Origin: Devosia nitrariae
Lineage (GTDB): Bacteria > Pseudomonadota > Alphaproteobacteria > Rhizobiales > Devosiaceae
Direction: 5' to 3'
DNA: 59,007 bases
Assembly (NCBI RefSeq): GCF_030160115.1
Contig: NZ_BSNS01000006.1
Coordinates: 1-59,007 of the forward strand
The notes beneath the pieces are model-generated. The model did not search any database, was not told where the DNA came from, and worked only from the letters and a program-made list of their open reading frames with translations. Every line of letters starts with the position of its first letter. The stretch's first letter is position 1. This document shows positions 48,732-56,845 of the stretch, piece by piece. The position numbers and the translations under genes are program-made.

Positions 48732-49673
48732 ATGCGCTTTTCAAGCTATCTGTTTGTGGGCGTCGCCGCGGGTGCGGCAACGGCATTGTCAGGATGCTCG
48801 TCAACGAGCAGCGGCACACAGGCGCTCTTTGCCGCCGATGTTGGCACTGCGGCACAGGCCCTCGATGCAGGCGAAACGTTGATGGCCTACAACGCCACCA
48901 TGTCGAGCTCGCTCGAGGACGACTGGAACACCGACGAGCGCAGAGCCCAGGGCTCTAACGAGTTTTCGATCAAGAAGAACGACCAGGGCGGTGTCGACGT
49001 TACCATCGACGGCGAGACCATCAGCTATTCTGCAACCGATGTCGATGGTGACTACGGCTGGTCGAAAGAAACGGAGGACGGCCTCAATCGCGACTTGTAC
49101 ACCGCAATCGGCGGAACCGCTGAAGAGGTGCTCGCAGGTGCTGGGAGGAGGCCCTACCACCAAATCTGGTCCTATTTCTGGGACACGGGCAACGAGAGCC
49201 GTTTGCACGGCGTTGCCGTCGTGGGTGCCGAAACGAGGTCGGAAGCGCTCGAGGGCAAGGCAAACGCGACGTATTCGGGCTGGGGCCTTGCCAATATTTA
49301 CCCCGACGACGAGGCCGCCGCCGGTTACGAGCGTGCGCGCATAGAGGGCGAGCTCAACATGGCGGCGGACTTCAACGCATCGACCATCTCCGGCGCCATC
49401 ACCGACCTATCGACCGAGACCCGAAGCAACGGCACCTGGAGCGCCAGCCAGGCGATCGCCGGCAGTGTTGCGATGGACAATGCCGCCATCGCCGGCAACG
49501 AGTTCTCCGGCAACCTCACACCGTCTGCCAACCTCACCGCCACTGTCGGTGATTTCACCGGTACCTATGCCGGCAAGTTCTTTGGCCCCAATGGCGAGGA
49601 AGTCGGGGGCGTGCTTTCCATCACAGGCGACGACGCGGTCGGAACCGGGTTCTTCTCAGCCGACGAGGACTGA
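48732..49673 (+). CDS. Surface lipoprotein with TbpB-like beta-barrel domain (Slam cargo candidate)
   Basis: The protein is 313 aa from ATG 48732, preferred over ATG 48726 because GGGGGAGGA then has normal spacing. Residues 1-21 form a lipoprotein signal with lipobox LSGC (lipidated Cys22). A handle-like domain runs to about residue 220 (YSATDVDGDYGW; WSYFWDTGNESRLHGVAVVGAET; YSGWGLANIYP). The C-terminal eight-strand barrel has SGAITDLS, GEFSG-like AIAGNEFSGNL, and AGKFFGPNGEEVGGVLSI, the FGPxGxExGGxxx motif of TbpB/HphA-type barrels. Such proteins bind iron, haem or other ligands at the cell surface. It is directly followed by its likely exporter. The ligand is unknown. Confidence 0.8.
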   Translation: MRFSSYLFVGVAAGAATALSGCSSTSSGTQALFAADVGTAAQALDAGETLMAYNATMSSSLEDDWNTDERRAQGSNEFSIKKNDQGGVDVTIDGETISYSATDVDGDYGWSKETEDGLNRDLYTAIGGTAEEVLAGAGRRPYHQIWSYFWDTGNESRLHGVAVVGAETRSEALEGKANATYSGWGLANIYPDDEAAAGYERARIEGELNMAADFNASTISGAITDLSTETRSNGTWSASQAIAGSVAMDNAAIAGNEFSGNLTPSANLTATVGDFTGTYAGKFFGPNGEEVGGVLSITGDDAVGTGFFSADED

Positions 49674-49699
49674 CCGTTGGGGAACGTGATGGAACGGGA

Positions 49700-49727
49700 G
49701 GGGACGGCAGCAAACGCCGCCGTCCCC
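49700..49727 (+). promoter_or_regulatory. Intercistronic hairpin between the lipoprotein and Slam genes
   Basis: GGGGACGGC (49700-49708) pairs perfectly with GCCGTCCCC (49719-49727) over a 10-base loop, with no T run. It could stabilise the lipoprotein mRNA or lower expression of the downstream Slam gene. Confidence 0.6.
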
Positions 49728-49741
49728 CCTTCCTCGACGAG

Positions 49742-51049
49742 ATGGACATGACTCGGTTCGCGTATACGCTTGCTGTCGCGGCCTTGTTGAGCCTCTTTCC
49801 ACCTTCCTTCCCCGTCGCCGGGGAAGCGGAGGCAGCCGGTCCAGCCCTTGCCCACCTTGTTGCCCAGGGAGATTTCGAGGAGGCGCGCCGTCTGCTGCGC
49901 GCGGGGCTCGAAGGGCAACCGGCCGCTCCCCTGCACCTGGCCCAGCTCGAGGGCATCATCCGCCAGCGCCAGGGGCGCACGAGCGAAGCCATCGACATTT
50001 TCCGCGCGATCCTTTCGGCCGCGCCCGACTTCACCCCCGCCCGCATGGAGTTGGCCCGGGCCCTGCGGGTGTCCGGTGATACGGAGGCCGCCTACCACCA
50101 CTTCGAGATCCTGTCGCGGGCGGGTGACCATCCGGTCCTGCGCCAGATGGCCGCGACGGCGATGAGCGCCATTGCCGCCGACCGTCCCTACGGGTTTTCC
50201 GGCCATGTCGCGCTGCTGCCCTCGACCAACGTCAACAAGGGGTCCGGCCGGACGACCTTCACCGCCGGGGGTCTGGAATTCGTCATCGACGACGATTCGC
50301 GCGCGGCGAGCGGGATCGGCCTGGCGGTTGGCGGCGACGCTTTCGGCCGGCTGCAGCTCGGCAACGCCCACGCCCTGACCGCCGCATTGGGGCTCGACAT
50401 CCGCAAATACGAGAACGCCGACTTCGATGAGGCAAGCCTTGAGGGCGAACTCATGCTTTCGCACGAGACGGCGGCTTTCCGGTTGGACCTCGGGCCGACC
50501 GGGGCCTTCCATTGGCAGGGCTGGGAGCCTTACCTGGTTCAATACGGTGTTGCGGCCCGCTTCGCTGCGCCCCTCTCGCCGCGCGATCTGGTCACGCTGT
50601 CCTTCGAGGCACTCGCCCAGGACTATGTCGATCTCGATTACCGGGACGGGTGGCGCCTGACCACGGCTGCCAGCTTCCAGCACGCCGTTTCGCCCTCGCT
50701 CAGCGTCTGGGTGAGCCTGGGCGGTACGCTTGAGCGCACCGAGCGCGAGCACCTCGATCATAGCGACGTGGTAGCCGGCCTCGGTGTCAGCAAGGAATGG
50801 GCGGGCGGCCTCATCACCACGCTTTTCGGCTCTTATGAATATCACGGCTATTTGGGAAACTACCCGGCCACCAGCGCGCCGCGTCGCGACGACAAGGTCG
50901 CGCTCGGCGTGACCCTCTCCCACCGGGCAATCAACCTCGGCGGTTTCACCCCGCAGGCCTCCTACCAGTATTCGCGCCAGTTCTCCAATGTCGGCTTTTT
51001 CGACTATGACAGTCACGACCTGAACCTCGGCCTGTCGAAAAAGTTCTGA
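49742..51049 (+). CDS. Slam: surface lipoprotein assembly modifier (type XI secretion outer-membrane protein)
   Basis: The protein is 435 aa with a signal peptide (residues 1-28, ALLSLFPPSFPVAGEAEA). Residues ~38-140 are a TPR-like periplasmic domain (LVAQGDFEEARRLLRAGLEGQ; GRTSEAIDIFRAILSAAPDFTPARMELARALRVSGDTEAAYHHFEIL). Residues ~150-435 form the DUF560 beta barrel. The signature PSTNVNKGS is at 160-168, strands alternate as in porins, and the chain ends in Phe435 (LNLGLSKKF), the BAM signal. Slam proteins move TbpB-like lipoproteins to the cell surface. It lies 68 bp after the TbpB-like gene with an intervening hairpin. The family assignment is confident. Confidence 0.9.
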   Translation: MDMTRFAYTLAVAALLSLFPPSFPVAGEAEAAGPALAHLVAQGDFEEARRLLRAGLEGQPAAPLHLAQLEGIIRQRQGRTSEAIDIFRAILSAAPDFTPARMELARALRVSGDTEAAYHHFEILSRAGDHPVLRQMAATAMSAIAADRPYGFSGHVALLPSTNVNKGSGRTTFTAGGLEFVIDDDSRAASGIGLAVGGDAFGRLQLGNAHALTAALGLDIRKYENADFDEASLEGELMLSHETAAFRLDLGPTGAFHWQGWEPYLVQYGVAARFAAPLSPRDLVTLSFEALAQDYVDLDYRDGWRLTTAASFQHAVSPSLSVWVSLGGTLERTEREHLDHSDVVAGLGVSKEWAGGLITTLFGSYEYHGYLGNYPATSAPRRDDKVALGVTLSHRAINLGGFTPQASYQYSRQFSNVGFFDYDSHDLNLGLSKKF

Positions 51050-51207
51050 GCGGCCCCGCCGTCCGATGCAGTCGACGAGACAGCCGCCGACAATATGGCG
51101 CCCTGCGCCAGGACCAACGCCTCGGGTCCTCCTGGCAAAATCCGCAGGCTTGCATGCCGCCGCGCTTCCTGCTGGTGTGGCTTTGAAGGCCTCAAGGGCA
51201 AGGCAGG

Positions 51208-51648
51208 ATGACAGCTCCTCCACGCATGACGACCACCGCCGGTGGCCTGCTCGTCAACAGCGAGCATCAGGTCCTCTTTGGCCTCCGCGCCGCCTGGAAG
51301 ACGGCTTGGCCTGAGCATTGGGACGCGATCGGTGGCCGGGTCGAGCCCGCCGAGTCGATCGAAGACGCGCTCGAAAGGGAGATCTCGGAAGAGATCGGTG
51401 TCACCGTCACCAGGGCCGATCCTCTGGCCGTCGTCGAGCATCCTGGGCCGGATGACGGGCAAATCATCCGTAGCCACATCTTCGCGGTCACCGCCTGGAT
51501 CGGTGAGCCGCAGAACATCTGCGACGAGCATACCGAGTTGCGGTGGTTTTCCATCGATGAGCTGGCGGGCCTTGAGAACCTCGCCGGAGATGGTTACCCC
51601 GCCATTGCCCGCCAGGCCGTAAGCCTCTACCGCACCACGATGCGCTGA
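51208..51648 (+). CDS. Nudix hydrolase
   Basis: The protein is 146 aa. The Nudix box is at about residues 43-65, GRVEPAESIEDALEREISEEIGV, fitting GX5EX7REUXEEXGU with all catalytic acidic residues. Typical of NUDIX hydrolases for (d)NTPs, ADP-ribose or similar compounds. The C-terminal half contains EHPGPDDGQIIRSHIFAVTAWIGEPQNICDEHTELRWFSIDEL. Substrate cannot be told. An in-frame ATG at 51226 is an alternative start. Stands alone downstream of the Slam gene. Confidence 0.9.
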   Translation: MTAPPRMTTTAGGLLVNSEHQVLFGLRAAWKTAWPEHWDAIGGRVEPAESIEDALEREISEEIGVTVTRADPLAVVEHPGPDDGQIIRSHIFAVTAWIGEPQNICDEHTELRWFSIDELAGLENLAGDGYPAIARQAVSLYRTTMR

Positions 51649-51825
51649 CGCCGAACCACGCAGAGGACATGCGTTCGCTGACCAAGTCCACCCACTGCGT
51701 CCGGCGGCCGGGTGGCTGCCATATCGCCGTCACGGGGGGCGGACCTTCCCACATCGCTATAAGGGGCGGAAATCGTATGGGGGGCGTGGGAAGCGGTCGC
51801 CCGTCCCCCGTCCCCTTGGCGTGGC

Positions 51826-52251
51826 TCACGCAGCTTTCAGATAGATCGTCCGCATCACAGCGGGCACGCTGCCGTTGTTCACTGCACCTTCTCTGGTGCT
51901 GCCCTTGCCGCAGCTCCAGACGTCGCCCGGCTTGGCTGCGAATTCCATATCGCCGGCCGTTACCTGCAGCTCGCCCTCGGTGACCGTGCATACCATATCG
52001 TGTTCCATCGGCTCCCCTAACGGGAATTCTGCCGCCGGTTGAAATACCACATCGATCATTTCGACCGTATTGTACGCGCTGATTTCAGACTCGCGTGTAC
52101 CGAGCGTCACGACCCGAATGCCGGGGAAAACCTCTTCCCCATCGGTCTCGCTGTAGCTCTGTGCCGCCGCAGGTGACACCCACGTGGCCAGTGGTGACGC
52201 GGCCGCTGTGGCACCAAGGACAAGGGCTGATCTTCGATTGATTTTGTTCAT
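51826..52251 (-). CDS. Tat-exported cupin-domain protein
   Basis: The protein is 141 aa. N-terminal NRRSALVLGATAAASPLATWVSPAAA carries a twin arginine and ends in AAA, suggesting Tat export to the periplasm. The rest is a single cupin barrel (VFQPAAEFPLGEPMEHDMVCTVTEGELQVTAGDMEFAAKPGDVW). The motif has one Glu/His-type ligand set (EH), a weaker set of metal residues than in classical cupins. Function unknown. It lies convergent with the Nudix gene. The gap 51649-51825 shows nothing. Confidence 0.75.
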   Translation of the reverse strand: MNKINRRSALVLGATAAASPLATWVSPAAAQSYSETDGEEVFPGIRVVTLGTRESEISAYNTVEMIDVVFQPAAEFPLGEPMEHDMVCTVTEGELQVTAGDMEFAAKPGDVWSCGKGSTREGAVNNGSVPAVMRTIYLKAA

Positions 52252-52461
52252 CGCATCCTCCCATTTTGGAACCTGTCCGCCAGAAAGCGAACTGAATAGA
52301 TTCGCGCTCGATCAAACTAAGAGTCAATTGTCCGCAATCATCGACCTTCATCACGTTTGTGACTTGGCCGGACGTTGACGTTGCGACCCCCTCCAGCCCA
52401 TTTGCCACGGCGGCGCTCCTATGGATATCGAAGTGATCGCTGCGCGAATCGAGGACAACAG

Positions 52462-53508
52462 ATGCTTTCGCTGACCAAGCCGCGCCGGCTGCGCCCTGGC
52501 GATCGCGTGGCCGCCGTCACCCCCTCATGGGGCGGGCCGGGCACGTTCCCGCATCGCTATGAGGCCGGCAAGCGGCAGATGGAAGAGACCTTCGGCGTCA
52601 AGGTTGTGGAGATGCCGCATACCCTGGCGGAAGCCGGCTATCTTGCCGAGCACCCGCAGGCGCGTGCCGAAGACCTGCTGCGTGCGTTCGCCGATCCCGA
52701 GATCGCCGGGATCGTGGCAACCATCGGCGGTGACGACTGCATCCGCCTGCTGCCCCATCTCGACCTTGGGGTGATCCGCGACAACCCCAAGGTCTTCATT
52801 GGTTTTTCGGACACCACGGCCCTGCATTTCGCCTGCATCGCGGCAGGACTGACCTCGTTCTATGGCCCGAGCCTCATGGCCGGGTTCGGCGAGAATGGCG
52901 GCATGCATCGCTACACGGCCGACGGTGTGCGCAAGGCGCTGTTCACCGATGAGGCCATCGGGCTCGTTCCGGTCAACGACGAAGGCTGGACTGTTGAGCG
53001 CCTCGACTGGGCCCGGCCCGAGCTCCAGTCGCAAAAGCGGGTCCTCGAGGCAGCAACGCCCCCTCTTGTGCTCCAGGGCACCGGCGTTGCTCGAGGGCAC
53101 CTCCTCGGCGGCTGCGCGGAAGTCATCGAGATGGTCAAGGGCACGGCCTGGTGGCCGCCGCTCGAGGCGTGGCGGGGCGCGATCCTCTTTTACGAGACCT
53201 CCGAAGAGGCACCGCCCCCGAGATTCATCCGCTACTGGCTGCGCAGCTTTGCAGCGCAAGGCATCCTGCAGGTGCTGAACGGCATCCTCATCGCCCGCCC
53301 CGACCCCGGCGGAAATGCCCGTTACCAGGAGGAGCTCGAAGCCACATTCATCGAGTGCCTCGCCGAAGCCGGGCTATCGCAGCTGCCCGTCCTCTCGCGG
53401 CTCGATTTCGGCCACACCCAGCCCATGCTGACGCTTCCCTATGGGGCAAAGGCAGAGATCAACTGCACCAGCGGCGAACTGCTGATCGCCGAGAGCGGCG
53501 TGGTTTGA
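52462..53508 (+). CDS. Peptidase S66 family (LD-carboxypeptidase/MccF-like)
   Basis: The protein is 348 aa from ATG 52462 (GAGGA 6 bases upstream). The S66 features are LRPGDRVAAVTPSWGGPG at the start, VATIGGDDCIRLLPHLD, IGFSDTTALH with the nucleophile Ser116, ILFYETSEEAPPP with the catalytic Glu, and LDFGHTQPMLTLPYGA with the catalytic His. The family includes LdcA, which trims muramyl tetrapeptides in peptidoglycan recycling, and MccF-type proteins that inactivate microcin C. The PSWGGPGTFPHRY and ETSEE features look closer to MccF-like members. It is cytosolic, with no signal. The next gene is 21 bp downstream. Confidence 0.85.
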   Translation: MLSLTKPRRLRPGDRVAAVTPSWGGPGTFPHRYEAGKRQMEETFGVKVVEMPHTLAEAGYLAEHPQARAEDLLRAFADPEIAGIVATIGGDDCIRLLPHLDLGVIRDNPKVFIGFSDTTALHFACIAAGLTSFYGPSLMAGFGENGGMHRYTADGVRKALFTDEAIGLVPVNDEGWTVERLDWARPELQSQKRVLEAATPPLVLQGTGVARGHLLGGCAEVIEMVKGTAWWPPLEAWRGAILFYETSEEAPPPRFIRYWLRSFAAQGILQVLNGILIARPDPGGNARYQEELEATFIECLAEAGLSQLPVLSRLDFGHTQPMLTLPYGAKAEINCTSGELLIAESGVV

Positions 53509-53529
53509 CAAACGCAGGAGGCAACCCAC

Positions 53530-54117
53530 ATGACCGATCTGCTCGAAGCGCAGCAGCGCCTCCAGGCCGAAGCCGACGCCGTTGTCCGCGAACTGGAGCT
53601 GGAGGAGCTGCTCGGCGCACTCGGCCGGCCCGTGCGCGTCGGCAGTTCGGCCATGGGGCTGATGGTGCGCCGGGACATCGACATCACCATTGTCTGTCCC
53701 AACCTCGATGCCGACCTGCTCGAAGCCTTCGCCGGTGTCGCCGCGCGCCTCATGCGCAAGACGGCGGCGGTGCAATCGGTGCGCTTCCGCAACGACTGCG
53801 GCGCCTGGAACAGGGAACCGGACAAGTACCCCCACGGCCTCTATCTGGGCCTCACCGTCCGCGCCGCCGACGAGGCGCTCTGGACCCTCGACATCTGGGC
53901 CGTCGATCAGCCGGCGCGCCAGCCGGACCTCGCGCACCTCGAAACCCTCCTGCCGCGCCTCACCGACACGCACCGCCACACCATCCTTGCGATCAAGCAC
54001 GTGCTGGCGCAAAGGCCGCAGCACCCGCCGAGCGCCCTCGTCTACGAGGCCGTTGTGGACAACGCCATCGCCACAGCCGATGAGTTCGACGCTTGGCAGC
54101 GTGCCCGCGCGCAGTAA
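53530..54117 (+). CDS. Nucleotidyltransferase-fold protein
   Basis: The protein is 195 aa. RVGSSAMGLMVRRDIDITIVCP is a GS..(x)n-D-x-D nucleotidyltransferase motif, and a third acidic position could be Asp in LWTLDIWAV. N-terminal helix (LLEAQQRLQAEADAVVRELELEELLGAL). The C-terminal part has THRHTILAIKHVLAQRPQHPPSALVYEAVVDNAIATADEFDAW. It resembles small stand-alone NTases found beside or near resistance-type genes, with no known substrate. It is 21 bp after the S66 peptidase gene, likely in the same operon. Its 3' end is duplicated at 55323. Confidence 0.7.
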   Translation: MTDLLEAQQRLQAEADAVVRELELEELLGALGRPVRVGSSAMGLMVRRDIDITIVCPNLDADLLEAFAGVAARLMRKTAAVQSVRFRNDCGAWNREPDKYPHGLYLGLTVRAADEALWTLDIWAVDQPARQPDLAHLETLLPRLTDTHRHTILAIKHVLAQRPQHPPSALVYEAVVDNAIATADEFDAWQRARAQ

Positions 54118-54137
54118 GGCGGTGCTAAGGCGCCGCG

Positions 54138-54989
54138 TCAAAAGCCTCGCGCGAGTGGCAGGTACATCTTGGTCAGCAGGGCACTGGGAACGACTTCGCT
54201 CGGGTCATCGCAATACTCTTCAAAGCACGGCCCTTTGACCAGATAATCGCCGAAACGGCTCGAACACTCCCGGCAAAACCAGTCCCACGCCTTCGGCAAT
54301 CCTGCGGACGGCCCCACGTAAGATCCAACCGCGTAGCGGCCACCTCTGATCGTGAAAGGCCTTAGCGGTACAGACACTTGAGCCGAAGGCTCCACAGGAA
54401 GCCCCACAAGAGCGCGCCGGAGGTGTTGGGGAATTCCGGAACCCGATTCAATGAAAACACCCACTGGAGGCGCAATTCTCCTGACGCCGCGCGCGGCGCA
54501 AAGCGCCAGAAGCCGGTGCATTGTCGGTGCAGACTCCTCGTAGCGGCCGGCATGAATGAGCGTCGCAATCACCTGCGGCGCTCGCTCAACCAACGCGACC
54601 TCGATTACTGGTCGGTGATGATACGGTCCAACCTGTGGTCTGGCCGTGCCGCGTCGACGGAATTCGGCCGGTGTCAGATGGTAAGCCTCCAGGAACGCGC
54701 GTTCGAAAGAACGTCGATTGGGATACCCGCACCGTTGCGCGATGGTGGCCACTGGTTCCTGGCTTTGCACCAGCTCTCGAGCTGCGTTGTTCAACCTGAC
54801 ACGACGAATGGTCTCACCGATGGTCTCGCCGGCGATACCCTTGTACGTGCGATGCCAGTGGAAGCGCGACATTGCAGCAACGTCTGAAAGCGTATCGAGA
54901 CTCAAATCTCCAGCTATGTGCTTGTAGATGTGGTCGATGACGCGCAGCAGCCGTGTCTCGTGCGGCGCAGAGATCTTGCTGGTGTCCAT
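54138..54989 (-). CDS. AraC-family regulator with GyrI-like effector-binding domain
   Basis: The protein is 283 aa from ATG 54989. The frame opens further upstream, but that part overlaps a small ORF with a perfect ribosome site. Residues ~10-110 hold the double HTH (AGDLSLDTLSDVAAMSRFHWHRTYKGIAGETIGETIRRVRLNNAARELVQSQEPVATIAQRCGYPNRRSFERAFLEAYHLTPAEFRR). Residues ~125-283 are a GyrI-like/Rob C-terminal domain (VIEVALVERAPQVIATLIHAGRYEE; FTIRGGRYAVGSYVGPSAGLPKAWDWFC; CFEEYCDDP). This is the usual layout of multidrug-sensing AraC regulators. It is coupled to the 49-aa ORF upstream (4 bp gap). Confidence 0.88.
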   Translation of the reverse strand: MDTSKISAPHETRLLRVIDHIYKHIAGDLSLDTLSDVAAMSRFHWHRTYKGIAGETIGETIRRVRLNNAARELVQSQEPVATIAQRCGYPNRRSFERAFLEAYHLTPAEFRRRGTARPQVGPYHHRPVIEVALVERAPQVIATLIHAGRYEESAPTMHRLLALCAARGVRRIAPPVGVFIESGSGIPQHLRRALVGLPVEPSAQVSVPLRPFTIRGGRYAVGSYVGPSAGLPKAWDWFCRECSSRFGDYLVKGPCFEEYCDDPSEVVPSALLTKMYLPLARGF

Positions 54990-54993
54990 GCTT

Positions 54994-55143
54994 TCAGTAA
55001 CGAATTGGAATGGCGTAAGCGGAAATGATGGCCGCGATGGCTCGTCTTGTCGATTCTCGCGGATCGTGCTCCACACGCTCGAACTCGGCAAGCAGTCGCT
55101 TGTCGACGGCCTGTGACTTGGTTGCTCGACAACGCATTTTCAT
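54994..55143 (-). CDS. 49-aa ORF upstream of the AraC-GyrI gene
   Basis: ATG 55143 is preceded by AAGGAGGT and 4 bases, the best Shine-Dalgarno in the window. The product is basic and helical (MKMRCRATKSQAVDKRLLAE; FERVEHDPRESTRRAIAAII; ends AYAIPIRY). Its stop lies 4 bases before the regulator's ATG, so the two are probably translated together. No family recognised. It is possibly a small regulator or leader peptide. Confidence 0.65.
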   Translation of the reverse strand: MKMRCRATKSQAVDKRLLAEFERVEHDPRESTRRAIAAIISAYAIPIRY

Positions 55144-55322
55144 GTGTACCTCCTTGTCGTGGTAGCTTGGCCACAGCACGATGCGACAAGTCTTGCTGAG
55201 TTGGGATCGAAGGAAGGTGCAGCCGCCAGAGTCACGGCGCATGGGGTGGGTCATAGTCCGAAAGGTTGCGACGGGCGTTCCATGCCCCACGCCCGGACGT
55301 GGAGTGAGGTATCAATCGAGAA

Positions 55323-55484
55323 CGCCCTCACCGTGCGCACCGCCGCACCATTCTTGCGATCAAACACGTGCTGGCGCAAAGGCCGCAGCACCCGCCGAGC
55401 GCCCTCGTCTACGAGGCCGTTGTGGACTACGGCATCGCAACAGTCGATGAGTTCGACGCCTGGCAGCACACCCGCACGCAGTAG
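55323..55484 (+). pseudogene. Truncated duplicate of the nucleotidyltransferase gene 3' end
   Basis: 55323-55484 matches the last ~160 bases of the gene at 53530-54117, from CTCACCG/CGCACCGCC to the stop. Almost all of it is identical over 55345-55425 (GCGATCAAACACGTGCTGGCGC...). Near the start there is a one-base loss relative to the parent, and there is no upstream coding part, so it is non-functional. It lies on the other side of the AraC-GyrI gene from its parent, in the same orientation. Confidence 0.8.
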
Positions 55485-55533
55485 GCATTCCCGCTTGGGT
55501 GCTAGTGGGAGCCACGAAAACACCACCAGACTC

Positions 55534-55617
55534 GGGTCATTCCCGCGAAAGCGGGAACCTCCGTTTCCCATTTTCGGCACCGCCAACAGAGGTCCCCGCT
55601 TTCGCGGGGATGACCCA
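55534..55617. repeat. Short inverted-repeat element (GTCATTCCCGCGAAAGCGGG type)
   Basis: GGGTCATTCCCGCGAAAGCGGG (55534-55555) and CCCCGCTTTCGCGGGGATGACCC (55595-55617) are inverted arms of about 22 bp around a spacer of about 40 bp. It is a different family from A, common in alphaproteobacterial genomes. Each arm itself is a hairpin. Confidence 0.8.
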
Positions 55618-55726
55618 GTGGGTGGGAAAATGTTGTGTCAACCGCTAGGTATGTAAACGGAGCGAGGGCCGCATTTTCCGCACAACGACATACCGGGAGG
55701 GTGATGAAGCGGTGGAGAAGTCTCGC

Positions 55727-56404
55727 ATGGCAGGTGTTCTGCTCGATATGGATGGCACGCTGCTCGATACCGAGGTCATCTACCTCTCGAGCACCATGGC
55801 AGCGATGAATTCGCTCGGCTATCCGGACGCCATGGAAATCTGTCACGCCATGATTGGTATCCCGGGACCGGAATGCGAAGCCATGCTCTTGAGCAGGTAC
55901 GGTCCGCAATTCTCGATTTCAGGCTTCAACCGGGAGTTTGTCATCCATCGTGACCGGTTGCTCGAGCAGGGGCTTCCTTTGAAGCCTGGCGCGAGCGAGC
56001 TGATCGATGCGTTGGCGGATGCACAAATTCCGAGGGCGGTCGTCACCTCCTCTTCGCGCAAGACCGCGGAACGGCATCTCACCCTGGCTGGCATTCGCTC
56101 GCGGATCGAAATGGTCGTGACAAGGGACGACGTGAGCAGGGGAAAACCAGCCCCCGACCTGTATCTTTTGGCGGCCGAGAGGCTCTCGCTCGCGCCACAG
56201 TCCTGCCTCGCCATCGAGGATTCCACCCCCGGCATCTCTGCAGCCCATGCCGCCGGCATTGCCGCGATCATGGTGCCCGACATCCTCCAGCCCACGGCCG
56301 ACACCAGGCAGATGTGCGCAGCGGTCCTGCCCGACCTGATGGCAGTGCTCGCGCTGCTGCGCACCCAAGGGTTTCTGCCCGGCAGGGTCTTGCAGGCGGA
56401 TTAG
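55727..56404 (+). CDS. HAD-superfamily hydrolase (phosphoglucomutase/phosphatase-like)
   Basis: The protein is 225 aa from ATG 55727 (GGAG 9 bases upstream; GTG 55712 is an alternative). HAD motif I is DMDGTLLDTE with Asp7/Asp9. Motif II is VVTSSSRK (Ser). Motif III is the lysine in RGKPAPDLYL. Motif IV is AIEDSTPG with Asp. This is subfamily IA with a helical cap (HAMIGIPGPECEAM...). Likely a sugar-phosphate phosphatase or beta-phosphoglucomutase-like enzyme. The substrate is not determined. Confidence 0.88.
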   Translation: MAGVLLDMDGTLLDTEVIYLSSTMAAMNSLGYPDAMEICHAMIGIPGPECEAMLLSRYGPQFSISGFNREFVIHRDRLLEQGLPLKPGASELIDALADAQIPRAVVTSSSRKTAERHLTLAGIRSRIEMVVTRDDVSRGKPAPDLYLLAAERLSLAPQSCLAIEDSTPGISAAHAAGIAAIMVPDILQPTADTRQMCAAVLPDLMAVLALLRTQGFLPGRVLQAD

Positions 56405-56419
56405 GTGGTGTACCCTGCG

Positions 56420-56845
56420 TCAGTCAGCCTGTTTGGGCTTGCCTTTGGGGTACGCCGGCAGGTCCTTGCCAGGCACCGACCAGTCCACTCTGGATTGGCA
56501 CCAGCTCTGGTAGGCGGGCCGGACGAACGACGACTCGTCGAGAGCACCTGCCCTGACGTACACCCGGCCCGGATGCTGCGGGGATGACCCATAGAGCGGA
56601 GACCCGCAATTCAGGCAGAAGAACCGCGTCAGCTCATTGCCGCTGTCCGCGATCTTGGTGAAGGAACCGGTCTCGCCCGAAAGCACGCGGAACTCTGCGG
56701 CATCGAACGGAATGTTGACGCCGAAGGCGCTCCCGGTCGCTTTGCGGCAGTCTGCGCAATGGCAGTAAGCACCCGGTCCCACCGGTTCGCCACATGCGAT
56801 GGTGACCGCTCCACAAAGGCACGACGCCGTGATTTCCTTTGGCAT
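56420..56845 (-). CDS. GFA-family zinc-binding protein
   Basis: The protein is 141 aa. CLCGAVTI (CxCGxV), GAYCHCADCRKATGSAFG (CHCxxCRKxxGxxFG) and FFCLNCGSPLYG (FCxxCGxxL) are the three zinc-binding motifs of the glutathione-dependent formaldehyde-activating-like (GFA) family. It is an apparent full-length single domain. In this family the real reaction is often unknown. It lies convergent with the HAD gene, 15 bp between stops. Confidence 0.88.
   Translation of the reverse strand: MPKEITASCLCGAVTIACGEPVGPGAYCHCADCRKATGSAFGVNIPFDAAEFRVLSGETGSFTKIADSGNELTRFFCLNCGSPLYGSSPQHPGRVYVRAGALDESSFVRPAYQSWCQSRVDWSVPGKDLPAYPKGKPKQAD

Noticed and set aside
49565..51223. 552-codon minus-strand open frame over the Slam gene
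   Set aside because: Antisense shadow; the plus strand has signal peptide, TPR and barrel signatures.
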